Source of the DNA: Xanthomonas fragariae | GTDB taxonomy: Bacteria; Pseudomonadota; Gammaproteobacteria; Xanthomonadales; Xanthomonadaceae | Direction: 5' to 3' | Length of the DNA stretch: 64,000 nt | Assembly: GCF_900183975.1 (NCBI RefSeq) | Contig: NZ_LT853882.1 | Coordinates: 4,023,501-4,087,500 of the forward strand | In this document: positions 1 to 9,842 of the stretch, in pieces | Position numbering within the stretch: the stretch's first letter is position 1 | Layout of the letters: every line of letters starts with the position of its first letter | Position numbers and translations under genes: made by a program | Notes under the pieces: model-generated | Told to the model about the DNA's origin: nothing | Database searches by the model: none | What the model saw: only the letters and a program-made list of their open reading frames with translations

Positions 1-480
1 GTGCCCACCGACGGCGATGATGCCGGCCAACGTGTCCAGCGCCCGTGCGGTGAGGTGGTCGTAGGCGGCCGGTTCGTCCAGCGCCTCGGCACGCGACTCG
101 GCCACGCGTGCATTGCCCAGAGCCAAGTGCCGCAGCGCCTCGCGCATGAAGCGCGCCTTCTTGCCGTTGCTTTCCACCAGGGTTACCTGCAACTGCGGGC
201 GGGCGATCGCCAGCGGAATGCCCGGCAGGCCGGGGCCGGTGCCCAGATCGGCGAGCGTGCCGCTGGCGATGTACGGCTGCATGGCCAACGAATCGAGCAG
301 ATGGCGGGTGACCATCTCGCGCGGGTCGCGCACGGCGGTGAGGTTGTAGGTCTTGTTCCAACGCACCAGCAGCGTTAGATAGCGCAACAACGGCACGGCA
401 ACGTCCGCATCCAGCAATTGGGCCTGCAGGCCGTGCGCAAGTGCGGCGGCTACATTGGGGGGAAGCATGACATCGTTCAT
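1..480 (-). CDS. rsmG: 16S rRNA (guanine-N7) methyltransferase RsmG, C-terminal part outside the window
   Basis: The protein starts [18 protein letters not shown] at 480 and runs off the left edge, giving about 160 of the usual ~210 residues. RsmG methylates G527 of 16S rRNA using S-adenosylmethionine. The SAM-binding loop is visible as [18 protein letters not shown], followed by the acidic/basic segment [13 protein letters not shown] typical of the family. The conserved [14 protein letters not shown] stretch near residue 40 is also present. A long forward frame over the same bases is only its shadow. The identification is firm; the missing C-terminus lies outside the window. Confidence 0.93.
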   Translation of the reverse strand, partial: MNDVMLPPNVAAALAHGLQAQLLDADVAVPLLRYLTLLVRWNKTYNLTAVRDPREMVTRHLLDSLAMQPYIASGTLADLGTGPGLPGIPLAIARPQLQVTLVESNGKKARFMREALRHLALGNARVAESRAEALDEPAAYDHLTARALDTLAGIIAVGGH

Positions 481-687
481 GCCGCGATTATCGCAGCTGG
501 CGGCAGCGGTCGGCAGCGCGGCGCATGACCACATCGCCTGGGCGGGCGGTCATGCGCCGCGTTTGGCGTGCCAGCGCTAGGGCGTGACACGCTTCGCCCG
601 GCCGGATCACGCACCTGCCACGGGCACGCTGCGGCAAGAAGGCGGCTGTCCAGCTGCATGCTGCCGCAGTTGCCTGAAGGACATCGC

Positions 688-1230
688 ATGATCGCCGCTT
701 CCGATCCGGGCCGCCGCCTCTTGCAAGGTCTGGGTACCGGGCTACTGCTGCCGGCCACTGCCGCCTGGTCCGGTCACACGCTGGCCGCGCCGTCCGGGCG
801 AGCGAGCATCACCGACGGGGTGCACAGCGGCGATGTGCTGAAGGGCCGCGCGCGCTGCTGTGGAGCCGTTGCGATCGCCCGGCGCGCGCGGGTGGAATGT
901 GAGACGCGCCCGAGCCTGCGTCGGGGGCACCGCGTGGATGGGCAGATGGCGGTGCCGGCACATGACTTCACCGCGCATGTGGATCTGGGCGCGTTGCCGC
1001 ACGATCACGACATCCTGTAGCCGCAACCGGGCGCGGACGCTCTTCGGGCCGACCATGGTGTTTCAGAAGGCCCCACACCTGCGCCGAACACCTCGCCGCT
1101 GGCCGATTATCAGTTCTTCGGCGAAGTGGAGATCGATAGCGCGAGTGGCGTGCTGACCGTGACCTTGCGCGATCTGCACGGCGTAGCGCAATGTCGTCGG
1201 CCAATCGTGCCGCATGGTGCGGCGTAGTCG
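688..1230 (+). pseudogene. Remnant of alkaline phosphatase D (PhoD-like), internally deleted
   Basis: An ATG at 688 opens a Tat-type leader (DPGRRLLQGLGTGLLLPATA). Next come SITDGVHSGDVL and, after small frame changes, the HDFTAHVDLGALPHDHDIL segment typical of the N-terminal domain of PhoD-type phosphatases. A stop is met at about 1018. Near 1090-1200 a different frame reads PLADYQFFGEVEIDSASG and then LTVTLRDLHG, which resembles the extreme C-terminus of the same family. The catalytic core of several hundred residues is missing. This looks like a gene reduced to its two ends by deletion and frameshifts. The rest of 481-1348 shows no other gene. Confidence 0.6.
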
Positions 1231-1348
1231 AGACGTGCCGACATCCCTGCGTGGTTTGCGCATGGCTGCATTGGACACCGTGCGTCGCCACTTCCCATGC
1301 AGTGGCCGCGCCCGCCTGGTGATTGCGTGGCACGCGTGATCGCCGCCA

Positions 1349-1945
1349 CTAGCCGGCCGCCACCCGATAAAACGCCAACGCCGCACGGTAGCCAGGTGCT
1401 GCCCACCACTCGTGCAGATGCCAGTGCGTGGCCTGGCCGAGTGCGGGATCGCACCAATGCAATTGCAGCGCGCCGTCGGCCCTCAATGCATACGCAAGCC
1501 GATGCAGACCAAACGACAAGCCATGCCCGTAGGCCTTTAGCAAGGCTTCCTTGGCGCACCACAGACGAAAAAACAGCGTTTGTTGCGCGTCGGGCTCCAG
1601 CACGGCCAGCAGTGCGATTTCATCGGGATGGAAGAAACGTTGCGCGATCTCCAGCAGACGCAGGCGGGGGCGGATGCATTCCAGGTCCACACCCAACCGC
1701 ACGCCTTCGCCCAGCCCGACCAGCAAGTAGTCGCCGCTGTGGCTCCAGCCGGTGTCCCGCTCAGGCAGAGCCGGTTGCAGAGATGGACGACCACGTGCGT
1801 CGCGCTGCAATGGCACCTGCGCGGGGTCGATGCCTAACGCCTGACCGAGCAATTGCCGCGCCTGCGGCTCGCCGCGTTGGCCGTGCCGATGCGGGCGCAG
1901 CCACAGCTGTACCGGGCCGTGCTGCCAGCTCGCCTGAGCTGTCAC
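1349..1945 (-). CDS. 4'-phosphopantetheinyl transferase (Sfp/HetI family)
   Basis: This 198-residue protein has the two diagnostic motifs of Sfp-type enzymes: GVDLECIRPR (Mg-binding Asp/Glu) at about residues 84-93 and FFRLWCAKEALLKAYGHGL at about 125-143. Such enzymes transfer the phosphopantetheine arm from CoA to carrier proteins of fatty acid, polyketide or non-ribosomal peptide synthesis. No carrier protein or synthase lies nearby, so the substrate cannot be inferred from context. The gene stands alone, transcribed leftward, with the membrane protein at 2072 divergent from it. The length fits the compact Sfp class. The start at 1945 is the first ATG in frame and gives a normal N-terminus. 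Confidence 0.85.
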   Translation of the reverse strand: MTAQASWQHGPVQLWLRPHRHGQRGEPQARQLLGQALGIDPAQVPLQRDARGRPSLQPALPERDTGWSHSGDYLLVGLGEGVRLGVDLECIRPRLRLLEIAQRFFHPDEIALLAVLEPDAQQTLFFRLWCAKEALLKAYGHGLSFGLHRLAYALRADGALQLHWCDPALGQATHWHLHEWWAAPGYRAALAFYRVAAG

Positions 1946-2071
1946 GTGTCGTACACAAAGCCGAACGATAGGCGAGCTTGTTCACCGCGCTCGACAGCTG
2001 CTTCACGCGGGGCTGCGTCCAATGGCGCCCATGCACTACTTCCGGTGCACTCAAACAAGGAGATCGGCAAC

Positions 2072-2323
2072 ATGGGCATCATCATCTGGTTGATCGTCGG
2101 CGGCATCGTGGGTTGGCTGGCCAGCATCATCATGCGTCGCGATGCACAGCAGGGCATCATCCTCAATGTGGTGGTCGGTATTGTCGGCGCCATGATCGCC
2201 GGGTTTTTGTCCGGTAACAGCATCAATCAAGGCGTCACGTTGATGACGTTCGTGTGGTCGTTAATCGGCGCGGTGATCCTGCTGGCGATCGTCAATCTGG
2301 TGACGCGCGGCCGCGCGCGTTAA
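2072..2323 (+). CDS. Transglycosylase-associated (GlsB/YeaQ/YmgE family) small membrane protein
   Basis: An 83-residue, almost wholly hydrophobic protein with three predicted membrane helices: GIIIWLIVGGIVGWLASIIM, then a glycine-rich central helix, then MTFVWSLIGAVILLAIVNLV. The layout and the RRD...G turn after helix 1 match the GlsB/YeaQ/YmgE family, small inner-membrane proteins often induced by stress whose biochemical role is not settled. The ATG at 2072 is chosen because AAGGAG sits 9 bases upstream; the longer frame from 1853 has no such site. A terminator hairpin follows at 2346. Confidence 0.85.
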   Translation: MGIIIWLIVGGIVGWLASIIMRRDAQQGIILNVVVGIVGAMIAGFLSGNSINQGVTLMTFVWSLIGAVILLAIVNLVTRGRAR

Positions 2324-2345
2324 TCAAAGCGCACGTTGATTTACC

Positions 2346-2371
2346 CAACGCCCGGGCTTGCCCGGGCGTTG
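2346..2371. terminator. Bidirectional terminator hairpin between converging genes
   Basis: An 11-base perfect stem (CAACGCCCGGG paired with CCCGGGCGTTG) closes a 4-base CTTG loop. It lies 23 bases after the stop of the small membrane protein and 6 bases before the stop of the converging GFA-family gene, so it can serve both. Only a short T-rich stretch follows on the plus strand. Confidence 0.75.
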
Positions 2372-2376
2372 TCGTT

Positions 2377-2814
2377 TCAGCCATCGACCGGGATGCGATC
2401 AGCCAGGTGATGGACACCATCTTCCACAGGCGCTGTGATGTTCAAAGCATACGGATTGACGCCTTCCAGGCAACCAACGTTGTAGCCGTATTCGTTGGGA
2501 GTAGAGCGGCGGCGGTGATGCGTATAGATACCGCATACGCCGCAGAAATAATGCGCAGCCGCATGCGTGTTGAACTGATACAGCCGCAGCACGTCTTCGC
2601 CTTGCACCACATGCAGACCGTCCAGCGTGACCGAGGCGACAATGGCGCCGCGACGGCGACACATCGAGCAATCGCAGCGACGTGGATCGAGCAAACCGTG
2701 CGGCAAGTCGAGGTCGATCTGCACCGCGCCGCAGTGGCAACTCAGCCGATGCACCGGCCCAAGCGTGACCTCGCCCACCTTATGGGTACTCCGCCGCAGC
2801 GTGCGCTCGCTCAT
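2377..2814 (-). CDS. GFA (glutathione-dependent formaldehyde-activating)/CENP-V fold zinc protein
   Basis: The 145-residue protein carries the zinc-binding cysteine pattern of the GFA/CENP-V family: LSCHCGAVQIDLDL near residue 25, CDCSMCRRRGA near 50 and HYFCGVCGIYTHHRRR near 90. Family members bind two zinc ions; some take part in S-hydroxymethylglutathione formation or demethylation, but most are uncharacterised, so no substrate is assigned. The ATG at 2814 overlaps the TGA of the upstream exonuclease gene (ATGA), so the two are probably translated as a coupled pair. A longer frame back to 2997 would lie inside the exonuclease gene and is rejected. Confidence 0.83.
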   Translation of the reverse strand: MSERTLRRSTHKVGEVTLGPVHRLSCHCGAVQIDLDLPHGLLDPRRCDCSMCRRRGAIVASVTLDGLHVVQGEDVLRLYQFNTHAAAHYFCGVCGIYTHHRRRSTPNEYGYNVGCLEGVNPYALNITAPVEDGVHHLADRIPVDG

Positions 2815-3596
2815 GCGCCGGCCTCCGCTGCCGCAAGCTGCACCCATGCCGGTGCGTGATCGCTGGGGCGCTCCCAGGTGCGTGGCTCGCGATCGATGCC
2901 TGATTCCACTACGCGTGCGCGCAAGGCGTCCGACACCAGGGTCAGATCGATACGCAGGCCGAGATTGCGGCGGAACCCAGCCTGGCGATAATCCCACCAG
3001 CTGAACTGCTCGGCCTCGTCGTGGTGCAGACGAAACGCATCATGCAGGCCCACCGCGAGCAACTTCTGCAGCGCGGCGCGCTCGGCAGTGGACGTGAGGA
3101 TGTGGTGCTCGTCCCACACCGCCGCATCGTGCACATCGCGCGCATCCGGGGCGATGTTGAAGTCGCCCAGCACGACCAGTTGCGGGTACGTTTGCAGTTC
3201 CTGCGCCAGCCAATCGTGCACCGCGGCGAGCCAGCGCAGCTTGTAGGCGTATTTGTCCGTACCCACGTCCTGGCCGTTGACCACGTATAGGTTGACGATG
3301 CGCACGCCATCGACAGTGGCAGCGATGACGCGCTGCTGCACGTCATCGAAACCGGGGATGCCCATCTGCACGTCCAGCGCCGGCAAGCGCGACAGGATCG
3401 CCACGCCGTTGTAGGTCTTCTGCCCGCAAAACACGCTGCGATAGCCCAACGCCGCGAGCGCCGCATCTGGAAATTTGTGGTCTTCCAGCTTGGTTTCCTG
3501 GATGCCGACCACGTCGGGCGCGAACGTGCCCAGCCACTGTTGCAGGTGCGGCAGGCGCACGTTGAGCGAGTTGACGTTCCAGGAGGCAATCTTCAT
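2811..3596 (-). CDS. xthA: Exodeoxyribonuclease III (AP endonuclease, ExoA/XthA family)
   Basis: A full-length 261-residue enzyme of the endonuclease/exonuclease/phosphatase fold. It repairs abasic sites and trims 3' ends of duplex DNA. Visible motifs are KIASWNVNSLNVRLPHL (N-terminus), GIQETKLEDHKFP with the metal-binding Glu, VVLGDFNIAPDARDVHD with the catalytic Asp-Asn pair, RIDLTLVSDAL, and the terminal PSDHAPAWVQL with the Asp-His pair. The length fits the family (about 255-270). It is the first gene of a two-gene unit, overlapping the GFA-family gene by 4 bases. Confidence 0.93.
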   Translation of the reverse strand: MKIASWNVNSLNVRLPHLQQWLGTFAPDVVGIQETKLEDHKFPDAALAALGYRSVFCGQKTYNGVAILSRLPALDVQMGIPGFDDVQQRVIAATVDGVRIVNLYVVNGQDVGTDKYAYKLRWLAAVHDWLAQELQTYPQLVVLGDFNIAPDARDVHDAAVWDEHHILTSTAERAALQKLLAVGLHDAFRLHHDEAEQFSWWDYRQAGFRRNLGLRIDLTLVSDALRARVVESGIDREPRTWERPSDHAPAWVQLAAAEAGA

Positions 3597-3913
3597 GGCG
3601 CGGACCGTGGTTCAAACCACCAATGGTACCCCGCCGTTCGCTTGGCCCTTAGGGCTGCGGTGCGAGGCGCACGCCGAGCTGGTTGGCGACCGGCGTTCGC
3701 GTTTAAGGATGCCGGTGTGGGTCGGGCGGTTGAGGGCACGTACGCGGCCAGGGTGCTGGAGCCGCCGCCATCCAGGTGGTGGCGGCCGAATCGATGCGGC
3801 CGCCTTTGATCGACAGTCCTTCGGCGGTGACACCCTGGCCTGCGGCCGGCACGGTGGCGAGGCGGCCTGGAATCTGGTGTTGTCCAAAACGCACAACAAG
3901 ATGAGTAGGTGCG
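3597..3913. other. 317-bp intergenic stretch without a recognisable gene
   Basis: This lies between the start of xthA and the stop of actP. Short frames exist on both strands, including a 63-residue minus frame at 3703-3894, but none has a recognisable motif or a good ribosome-binding site. It probably holds the xthA promoter and the end of the actP transcript. A decayed gene cannot be excluded. Confidence 0.4.
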
Positions 3914-5641
3914 TCAGTGACCCGACGGTCCGGTGGCCCCTAAGCCGGTTTCGGCACGGATCTGCTGCGCCTTGAATGCGGCACGTTCGGTGGCCGCCTG
4001 CGGGCTGCGATCCAGGATCGAGAACAGCCAGATGCCGACAAAGCCAATGGTCACCGAGAACAGCGCCGGCGAGGTGTATGGGAACGGCGCCGAGCCGGCT
4101 GCATTCCCCAGCGTGTCCACCCACACCGACGGCGACAGCACGGTGAGCAGCAGGGAGGAGACCAGGCCCAGGAAGCCGCCAATCACCGCGCCACGGGTCG
4201 TGCAGTTCTTCCACAACAAGGAGAGGATCAGCACCGGGAAGTTGGCCGAGGCGGCGATGGCGAATGCCAGCGACACCATGAAGGCCACGTTCTGCTTCTC
4301 GAACACGATGCCCAGCAGCACCGCAATCGCCCCCAGGATCAGGGTTGTGATGCGCGAGACCTTGAGCTCCGAGCCCGGGGCCGGATTGCCCTTCTTGATC
4401 ACCGTGGCATACAGATCATGCGACACCGCCGAGGCACCGGACAGGGTCAGGCCTGCGACCACTGCCAAGATGGTGGCGAAGGCCACCGCGGAGATGAAGC
4501 CCATGAACACGTTACCGCCAACCGCGTTGCCGACCAGCACTGCCGCCATGTTGGCCGCACCTTTGCCGCCGTGGATGGTGCCGGTGGCGACATCGGCGTA
4601 CTGCGGGTTGGTCAGCACCAGCGCGATCGCACCGAAGCCGATGATGAAGATCAGGATGTAGAAGTAGCCGATCCAGGTAGTGGCCCACAGCACCGACTTA
4701 CGCGCCTGCTTGGCATCTGGAACGGTGAAGAAGCGCATCAGGATGTGCGGCAGACCGGCGGTACCGAACATCAGTGCCATACCGAACGAGATCGCCGAGA
4801 TCGGATCCTTCACGAAGCCGCCCGGCCCCATGATCGACAAACCGGCTGCCGCTGCATCCTGCGGCGATGCACCGCCGTTGGCCGCAATGGCCGTCTTCAC
4901 CCGCACACCTTCTGCAAACAGCGCTTCGAAGCTGAAGTTGAAGTGCCACATGATCGCCACCGCCATGAAGGTCACGCCGGTCAGCAGCAGCACTGCCTTG
5001 ATGATCTGCACCCAGGTGGTTGCGGTCATGCCGCCGAACAGCACGTAGACCATCATCAACAGGCCGACCAGCGTCACTGCGATCCAGTAATCCAGACCGA
5101 ACAGCAGCTTGATCAACGCACCGGCGCCGACCAGTTGTGCGATCAAATAGAACAGCACCACCACTAGCGTGCCGGACGCGGCAAAGCTGCGGATCCCCGT
5201 CGGTGCGAAACGATAACCGGCCACGTCGGCGAAGGTGTACTTGCCGAGGTTGCGCAACCGTTCGGCCATCAGGAAGGTCAGGATCGGCCAACCCACCAGA
5301 AAGCCGATCGCATAGATCAGGCCGTCGTAGCCGTTGGTCATCACCGCCGCGGTAATGCCCAGGAACGAGGCCGCCGACATGTAGTCGCCGGCGATCGCCA
5401 GGCCGTTCTGGAAACCGGTGATGCCGCCGCCGGCAGTGTAGAAGTCCGAAACCGAGCGGGTTTTCTTGGCCGCCCACTTGGTGATCCACAAGGTGCCCAG
5501 CACGAAGAAGCCGAACATACCGATCGCCACCCAATTGGTGGGCTGCTTGTCGACCTGGCCGATGTCACCGCCGGCCGCAAGCGCGATGCCCGCCGGCATC
5601 AGACCGGCCAGAATCAGAAGAAGGCGCGAATACTTGCTCAT
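3914..5641 (-). CDS. actP: Cation/acetate symporter ActP
   Basis: A 575-residue sodium:solute symporter (SSS family) with about 13-14 membrane helices. The N-terminus has a leader-like hydrophobic segment ([19 protein letters not shown]), as in E. coli ActP. Family signatures are [29 protein letters not shown] helix 1 and [20 protein letters not shown], which carries the sodium-site residues. ActP imports acetate and some other short carboxylates with a cation. Its ATG overlaps the TGA of the upstream DUF485 gene (ATGA), the usual yjcH-actP arrangement. With the porin and acs next door this forms an acetate-use module, probably controlled by the CrbS/CrbR pair also in the window. Confidence 0.93.
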   Translation of the reverse strand: MSKYSRLLLILAGLMPAGIALAAGGDIGQVDKQPTNWVAIGMFGFFVLGTLWITKWAAKKTRSVSDFYTAGGGITGFQNGLAIAGDYMSAASFLGITAAVMTNGYDGLIYAIGFLVGWPILTFLMAERLRNLGKYTFADVAGYRFAPTGIRSFAASGTLVVVLFYLIAQLVGAGALIKLLFGLDYWIAVTLVGLLMMVYVLFGGMTATTWVQIIKAVLLLTGVTFMAVAIMWHFNFSFEALFAEGVRVKTAIAANGGASPQDAAAAGLSIMGPGGFVKDPISAISFGMALMFGTAGLPHILMRFFTVPDAKQARKSVLWATTWIGYFYILIFIIGFGAIALVLTNPQYADVATGTIHGGKGAANMAAVLVGNAVGGNVFMGFISAVAFATILAVVAGLTLSGASAVSHDLYATVIKKGNPAPGSELKVSRITTLILGAIAVLLGIVFEKQNVAFMVSLAFAIAASANFPVLILSLLWKNCTTRGAVIGGFLGLVSSLLLTVLSPSVWVDTLGNAAGSAPFPYTSPALFSVTIGFVGIWLFSILDRSPQAATERAAFKAQQIRAETGLGATGPSGH

Positions 5642-5955
5642 TTGCGGGCTTCCTCCAGGATCTGCGCGGTCAGCTGGTCATAGGTGTTGTTGGCGCGACG
5701 CACGTAAATGGCGGTGATGATGATGGTGAACACCATCACCCCGATGGCGATCGGGATGCCGATCGATGTCACCCCATCGCCGATTGGTGTGGCAAGAAAC
5801 GTCTTGTCGAAGGCGATCAGGCCGATGTAGCCGAAATAGGCCAGCAACATCAGCACGGTGAGTGTCCAGCCCAGCGCATTACGCTGACGCTTGAGTGCGT
5901 GGTACTTCGGATTGGCATCGATCTTGGCGATCAACACGTCATTCGAGACGGTCAT
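5638..5955 (-). CDS. DUF485 inner-membrane protein, ActP partner (YjcH-like)
   Basis: A 105-residue protein with two membrane helices ([20 protein letters not shown] and [20 protein letters not shown]) and charged ends, matching the DUF485/YjcH family that is almost always encoded just before actP. Its function is unknown; co-occurrence suggests assembly or regulation of the symporter. The ATG at 5955 is chosen because a strong AGGAGACAG ribosome site lies directly upstream, although the frame is open to 6117. It overlaps actP by 4 bases. Confidence 0.88.
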   Translation of the reverse strand: MTVSNDVLIAKIDANPKYHALKRQRNALGWTLTVLMLLAYFGYIGLIAFDKTFLATPIGDGVTSIGIPIAIGVMVFTIIITAIYVRRANNTYDQLTAQILEEARK

Positions 5956-6040
5956 TGTCTGTCTCCTGATAGAGCGCTGATAAAACGAAGGTGGCGATGC
6001 CCGCCCAACCGGAATGGAACGGTCCGCCAATGGCAGAAAA

Positions 6041-7423
6041 CTAGAAGCTGTACTTGGTAGTGAATTGCAGGCGCGAGATATCGCCGCTGTCGCCGTTTTC
6101 GGCTTCGCGACGGCCATACATCAGCTCTGCACCCACATCCACCTTGGGCAGCGGCGAATAGAAGATGTTGGTGCGCAGGCTCTGTTGCGACGCGCTCGCC
6201 AACGCGCCGGTGTTGGCCAACGCGTGGTCGTAATCCACCCGCGAATACATGATCGTGCTGCGCAGCCTGGCGCTGTAATCGTGCCGCCACGCCACCCAGC
6301 CGGCCACGGTGGTGACGGTGTGGATGTTGCCGTCCACATCGAGTTCCACATCCGAGCCGTTGCCCAGGCCAAGATAGCGGCCAAGACCTTCGCCGTAGCT
6401 GAGCTGATAACGCAGATCGTTGCTGGAATTGATGATCCAGCGACCGCCGCCGGCAATGGCGCCGCCGAAGTCGGTGTCGTTGGTCAACGCGCTACGCGTG
6501 CGGTACTGACGCGCGATCGCCGACAGCCCGAACGTGCCCCAGGTGCCCTTCCAGTTGTAGCGCGCGGTCAGGTCCGGCATCACGCCATGGTCCGAGGCCA
6601 GGAGGGTGTTGCCGCCCTGGTAGGGCGTGGTCAGGATTTCTGGATTTTCCGCCGACACGCTGAAGGCTCCACGGGTGTAACGAATCTGGGTCTGACGGCT
6701 GAACAGCGCCCCGTCGGTCGGCCCGACGATGTCGGCTGCCTCGGGCAGAATCGTGGCATCGATGAAGTTGGACCAGGTCTGGCCGGCCAGCCAGTTGTTC
6801 CAGCTCATGTAGGCATGGCGCAAAGTGCCGCCGTACAGATTATTGACCTGGCTGGCCAAGGCGTTACCGAAGAAATCCAGTTCGATGAAGCCGGTGAGCT
6901 TGTCGCCGTTTTCGGTGACCGTGTCCACGCCCAGGTTGAAGCGCGAAAACTTGGCATGAAAATCGGTGTCGGTGCTGGAGGCCTGTCCACCGACCGGCGT
7001 CTGCGTCGGGATGTACAGGTACCGCCCCACCGCGCCCTCAGGCAATGCACCGTCGGAGGTGCGGGTGGTCATGAAGTCGGCCTTGATAAAACCGCCAAAA
7101 CGAAACGTTGTCCCCGGCAACGCGTTCGGCGTGATGCTGCTCAGCTGGATCGGCTTTTTGCCGGCCGGCACCACAGGCGCGGCCGGTGCCTGCGCTTGCA
7201 AGCTGCGCACCTCGCTGACCTGGGTCTGCGTCTGGGCAATCTGGCTCTGCTGTTGCTGCTGCGCGGACACCAGCAAGTAGACCTGACGCTCAAGCTCGGC
7301 AATGCGCGCTTCCAGCGCCCTTTCCCTGGGCGTTTGCGCCAACGCCACGCCCGGCAGGATGGTGGCCACACATAAGGCAGCCGCCAACGGATGGCGCACC
7401 ATCGGTGCAGTACGGTGTTTCAT
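6041..7423 (-). CDS. DcaP-like trimeric outer-membrane porin
   Basis: A 460-residue outer-membrane protein. A signal peptide ends near residue 29 (LCVATILPGVALA/Q). It is followed by a coiled coil with heptads ERALEARIAELERQVYLLV and a glutamine run, then a beta-barrel ending in a terminal Phe (LQFTTKYSF). This N-terminal coiled coil plus barrel layout is that of the DcaP family, trimeric porins for small anionic solutes. Its position upstream of, and in the same direction as, the DUF485-actP pair suggests passage of acetate or other carboxylates across the outer membrane. The start at 7423 is supported by GGAGAGGG upstream; the longer frame to 7552 would enter the shared acs promoter region. 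Confidence 0.83.
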   Translation of the reverse strand: MKHRTAPMVRHPLAAALCVATILPGVALAQTPRERALEARIAELERQVYLLVSAQQQQQSQIAQTQTQVSEVRSLQAQAPAAPVVPAGKKPIQLSSITPNALPGTTFRFGGFIKADFMTTRTSDGALPEGAVGRYLYIPTQTPVGGQASSTDTDFHAKFSRFNLGVDTVTENGDKLTGFIELDFFGNALASQVNNLYGGTLRHAYMSWNNWLAGQTWSNFIDATILPEAADIVGPTDGALFSRQTQIRYTRGAFSVSAENPEILTTPYQGGNTLLASDHGVMPDLTARYNWKGTWGTFGLSAIARQYRTRSALTNDTDFGGAIAGGGRWIINSSNDLRYQLSYGEGLGRYLGLGNGSDVELDVDGNIHTVTTVAGWVAWRHDYSARLRSTIMYSRVDYDHALANTGALASASQQSLRTNIFYSPLPKVDVGAELMYGRREAENGDSGDISRLQFTTKYSF

Positions 7424-7662
7424 GAAACCCTCTCCCCAATGAAGGCCTCGCGCTTGATGGCGATGCAGTACGGAGCCTGAGGCAGTTCGCGCTTCGGAGC
7501 CTATTCGCCTTTGGTCGTATGTGCGCAGCCCCGCTGGATTGGTTACGACCATGGTCTAAGAGGCCGTTGACTGCCGGGACAGAATGGATGCGGCACACTG
7601 ATCGTCTACCGAGGGCAGCAACAACGCCCTCTCCCGACAAGTTCATCGCAAGTGAGGGTGCC
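7424..7662. promoter_or_regulatory. Divergent control region between the porin/actP unit and acs
   Basis: This 239-bp gap lies between two divergent acetate-use units, so it should hold both promoters and the regulator sites. A palindromic ACCATGGT lies within GGTTACGACCATGGTCTAAG at about 7539-7558 and is a candidate activator site. By analogy with Vibrio and Pseudomonas, CrbR would bind here. No site has been demonstrated, so this is inference from position. Confidence 0.5.
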
Positions 7663-9606
7663 ATGGCTGATGTTTATCCCGTCGATCCCGCGTTCGCCGC
7701 CGATGCGCGCGTCACGCGCGAGCAGTACGCAACGCTGTACCGCGAGTCGATCGAACACCCCGAGCAGTTCTGGGGCAAGGCCGCGCAGCGGCTGGAATGG
7801 TTCAAGCAGCCCACCCACGTGAAGGATGTCAGCTTCGCGCTGGACGACTTCCATATCCGCTGGTTCGACGATGGCGAACTCAATGCCAGTGTCAATTGCC
7901 TGGATCGCCAGCTGGCCACCCGCGGCGACAAGACCGCGTTGTTGTTCGAACCCGACAGCCCGGATGCCGCGTCGTACCCGGTCACCTATCGTCAGTTGTA
8001 CGAGCGCGTCTGCAAGCTCGGCAATGCGCTGCGCAACCTTGGCGTCAAGAAAGGCGACCGGGTCACTATCTATCTGCCGATGATCGTCGATGCGGCCGTG
8101 GCCATGCTCGCCTGCGCACGCATCGGTGCAGTGCACTCGGTGGTATTCGGTGGCTTTGCCGCCAATTCGATCGCCGATCGCGTGATCGATTGCCAGAGCA
8201 AGCTGATCATCACCGCCGACGAAGGTTTGCGTGGCGGCAAGAAGATTCCGCTCAAGGCCAACGTTGATGCAGCACTGAAAAATCTCGCCACCAACACGGT
8301 GGAAACAGTGCTGGTGGTGCGTCACACCGGTGGTGCGGTGGACATGCAGGCGCCGCGCGATCGCTGGTTCCATAATGTGGTCAACGGCCAGCCGATCGAG
8401 TGCGAACCCGAGCGCATGAACGCCGAAGACCCGTTGTTCATCCTCTACACCTCCGGTTCCACTGGTAAGCCCAAGGGCGTGCTGCACACCACTGCCGGCT
8501 ATCTGTTGTTTGCCAGCTACACGCATGAAGTGGTGTTCGACTTGCGCGAGGACGACATCTATTGGTGCACCGCCGATGTGGGCTGGGTCACCGGCCACAG
8601 CTACATCGTCTACGGCCCGCTCGCCAACGGCGCCACCGCGGTGATGTTCGAAGGCGTGCCGAACCACCCGAATGTGTCGCGCTTCTGGGACGTGATCGAC
8701 AAGCATCAGGTCAGCTTGTTCTACACCGCGCCCACCGCGATCCGCGCGCTGATGCGCGATGGCGAAGCGCCGGTCAAGAAAACCTCGCGCAAGAGTCTGC
8801 GCCTGCTTGGCAGCGTCGGCGAGCCGATCAATCCGGAAGCCTGGCGCTGGTATTACGAAGTGGTCGGCGACAGCCGTTGCCCGATCGTGGACACTTGGTG
8901 GCAGACCGAAACCGGCGGCATCCTGATCTCGCCGCTGGCTGGTGCAGTCGATCTCAAACCCGGCTCGGCAACGCTACCGTTTTTCGGCGTGCAACCGGCC
9001 CTGGTCGATGCCGAGGGCAAGATTCTGGAAGGCGCCACCGAAGGCAATCTGGTGCTGCTGGATTCGTGGCCGGGCCAGATGCGTAGCGTCTACGGCGACC
9101 ATCAGCGTTTCATCGACACCTACTTCCACACCTATCCGGGCAGCTACTTCACCGGCGACGGCTGCCGCCGCGATGCCGATGGCTATTACTGGATCACCGG
9201 CCGCGTGGACGATGTGATCAACGTGTCCGGCCACCGCATCGGTACCGCCGAAGTGGAAAGCGCGCTGGTCTCACACCCGAAGGTCGCCGAAGCGGCAGTT
9301 GTCGGCTTCCCGCATGACGTCAAGGGCCAGGGCATCTACGCCTACGTGACCCTGATCGCTGGCCAGACCCCAAGCGAGGAACTGCACAAGGAATTGGTGA
9401 GCTGGGTGCGCAAGGAGATCGGCCCGATCGCCTCGCCCGATCGCCTGCAGTGGGCTCCGGGCCTACCCAAGACCCGCTCGGGCAAGATCATGCGCCGCAT
9501 CCTGCGCAAGATCGCCGAGAACGCCCCGGATCAACTGGGCGACACCTCGACCCTGGCCGATCCCTCGGTGGTGGACTCGCTGGTGAGAGAACGACTAACG
9601 CGCTGA
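7663..9606 (+). CDS. acs: Acetyl-coenzyme A synthetase
   Basis: A complete 647-residue AMP-forming acetyl-CoA synthetase: acetate + ATP + CoA gives acetyl-CoA + AMP + PPi. Motifs in order are the P-loop-like [15 protein letters not shown] at about 261-275, [10 protein letters not shown] in the acetate/AMP pocket, [20 protein letters not shown] at the hinge, [17 protein letters not shown], and the C-terminal [11 protein letters not shown]. In the last motif Lys608 is the residue whose acetylation inactivates the enzyme in other bacteria. The ATG at 7663 with GAGGG just upstream gives the family-standard N-terminus. A CrbR-like regulator gene follows. Confidence 0.96.
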   Translation: MADVYPVDPAFAADARVTREQYATLYRESIEHPEQFWGKAAQRLEWFKQPTHVKDVSFALDDFHIRWFDDGELNASVNCLDRQLATRGDKTALLFEPDSPDAASYPVTYRQLYERVCKLGNALRNLGVKKGDRVTIYLPMIVDAAVAMLACARIGAVHSVVFGGFAANSIADRVIDCQSKLIITADEGLRGGKKIPLKANVDAALKNLATNTVETVLVVRHTGGAVDMQAPRDRWFHNVVNGQPIECEPERMNAEDPLFILYTSGSTGKPKGVLHTTAGYLLFASYTHEVVFDLREDDIYWCTADVGWVTGHSYIVYGPLANGATAVMFEGVPNHPNVSRFWDVIDKHQVSLFYTAPTAIRALMRDGEAPVKKTSRKSLRLLGSVGEPINPEAWRWYYEVVGDSRCPIVDTWWQTETGGILISPLAGAVDLKPGSATLPFFGVQPALVDAEGKILEGATEGNLVLLDSWPGQMRSVYGDHQRFIDTYFHTYPGSYFTGDGCRRDADGYYWITGRVDDVINVSGHRIGTAEVESALVSHPKVAEAAVVGFPHDVKGQGIYAYVTLIAGQTPSEELHKELVSWVRKEIGPIASPDRLQWAPGLPKTRSGKIMRRILRKIAENAPDQLGDTSTLADPSVVDSLVRERLTR

Positions 9607-9625
9607 AGAGCCGGGCTTGGGAAGT

Positions 9626-9840
9626 TGGGATTGGGGATTGGCAAAAGCAGGTTTCCAATCGGTTGATCACGCCGCGCTTTCATCTGCATTGTTGGCTGGC
9701 AACTTTGAGGCCGATAACATTTTTGTCCCTGCTTTGGCGAATCTCAACGCGTGAATCTCCAAGTCCCGTGCCTTTGCAAATGCCGGCTCCCAAATCCCAT
9801 GCTTGTGCAAATTCCCAATCCCAAATCCCGGCCCCCCCCC
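9626..9840. repeat. Intergenic repeat with inverted ends, abutting the crbR start codon
   Basis: The left end reads TGGGATTGGGGATTGG (9626-9641) followed by CAAAAGCAGGTTT. The right end reads CCAATCCCAAATCCC (9815-9829), close to its reverse complement. The same left-end motif recurs after def (55224-55250), and AATCCC-rich arms recur before fmt, so this is a dispersed repeat. A run of nine C residues (9832-9840) follows the right arm and ends two bases before the ATG at 9843. Confidence 0.7.
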
Positions 9841-9842
9841 AA

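Noticed and set aside
6014..7375. A 453-residue plus-strand open frame
   Set aside because: Antisense to the porin gene. No family motif, and the minus strand has a signal peptide, coiled coil and terminal Phe.
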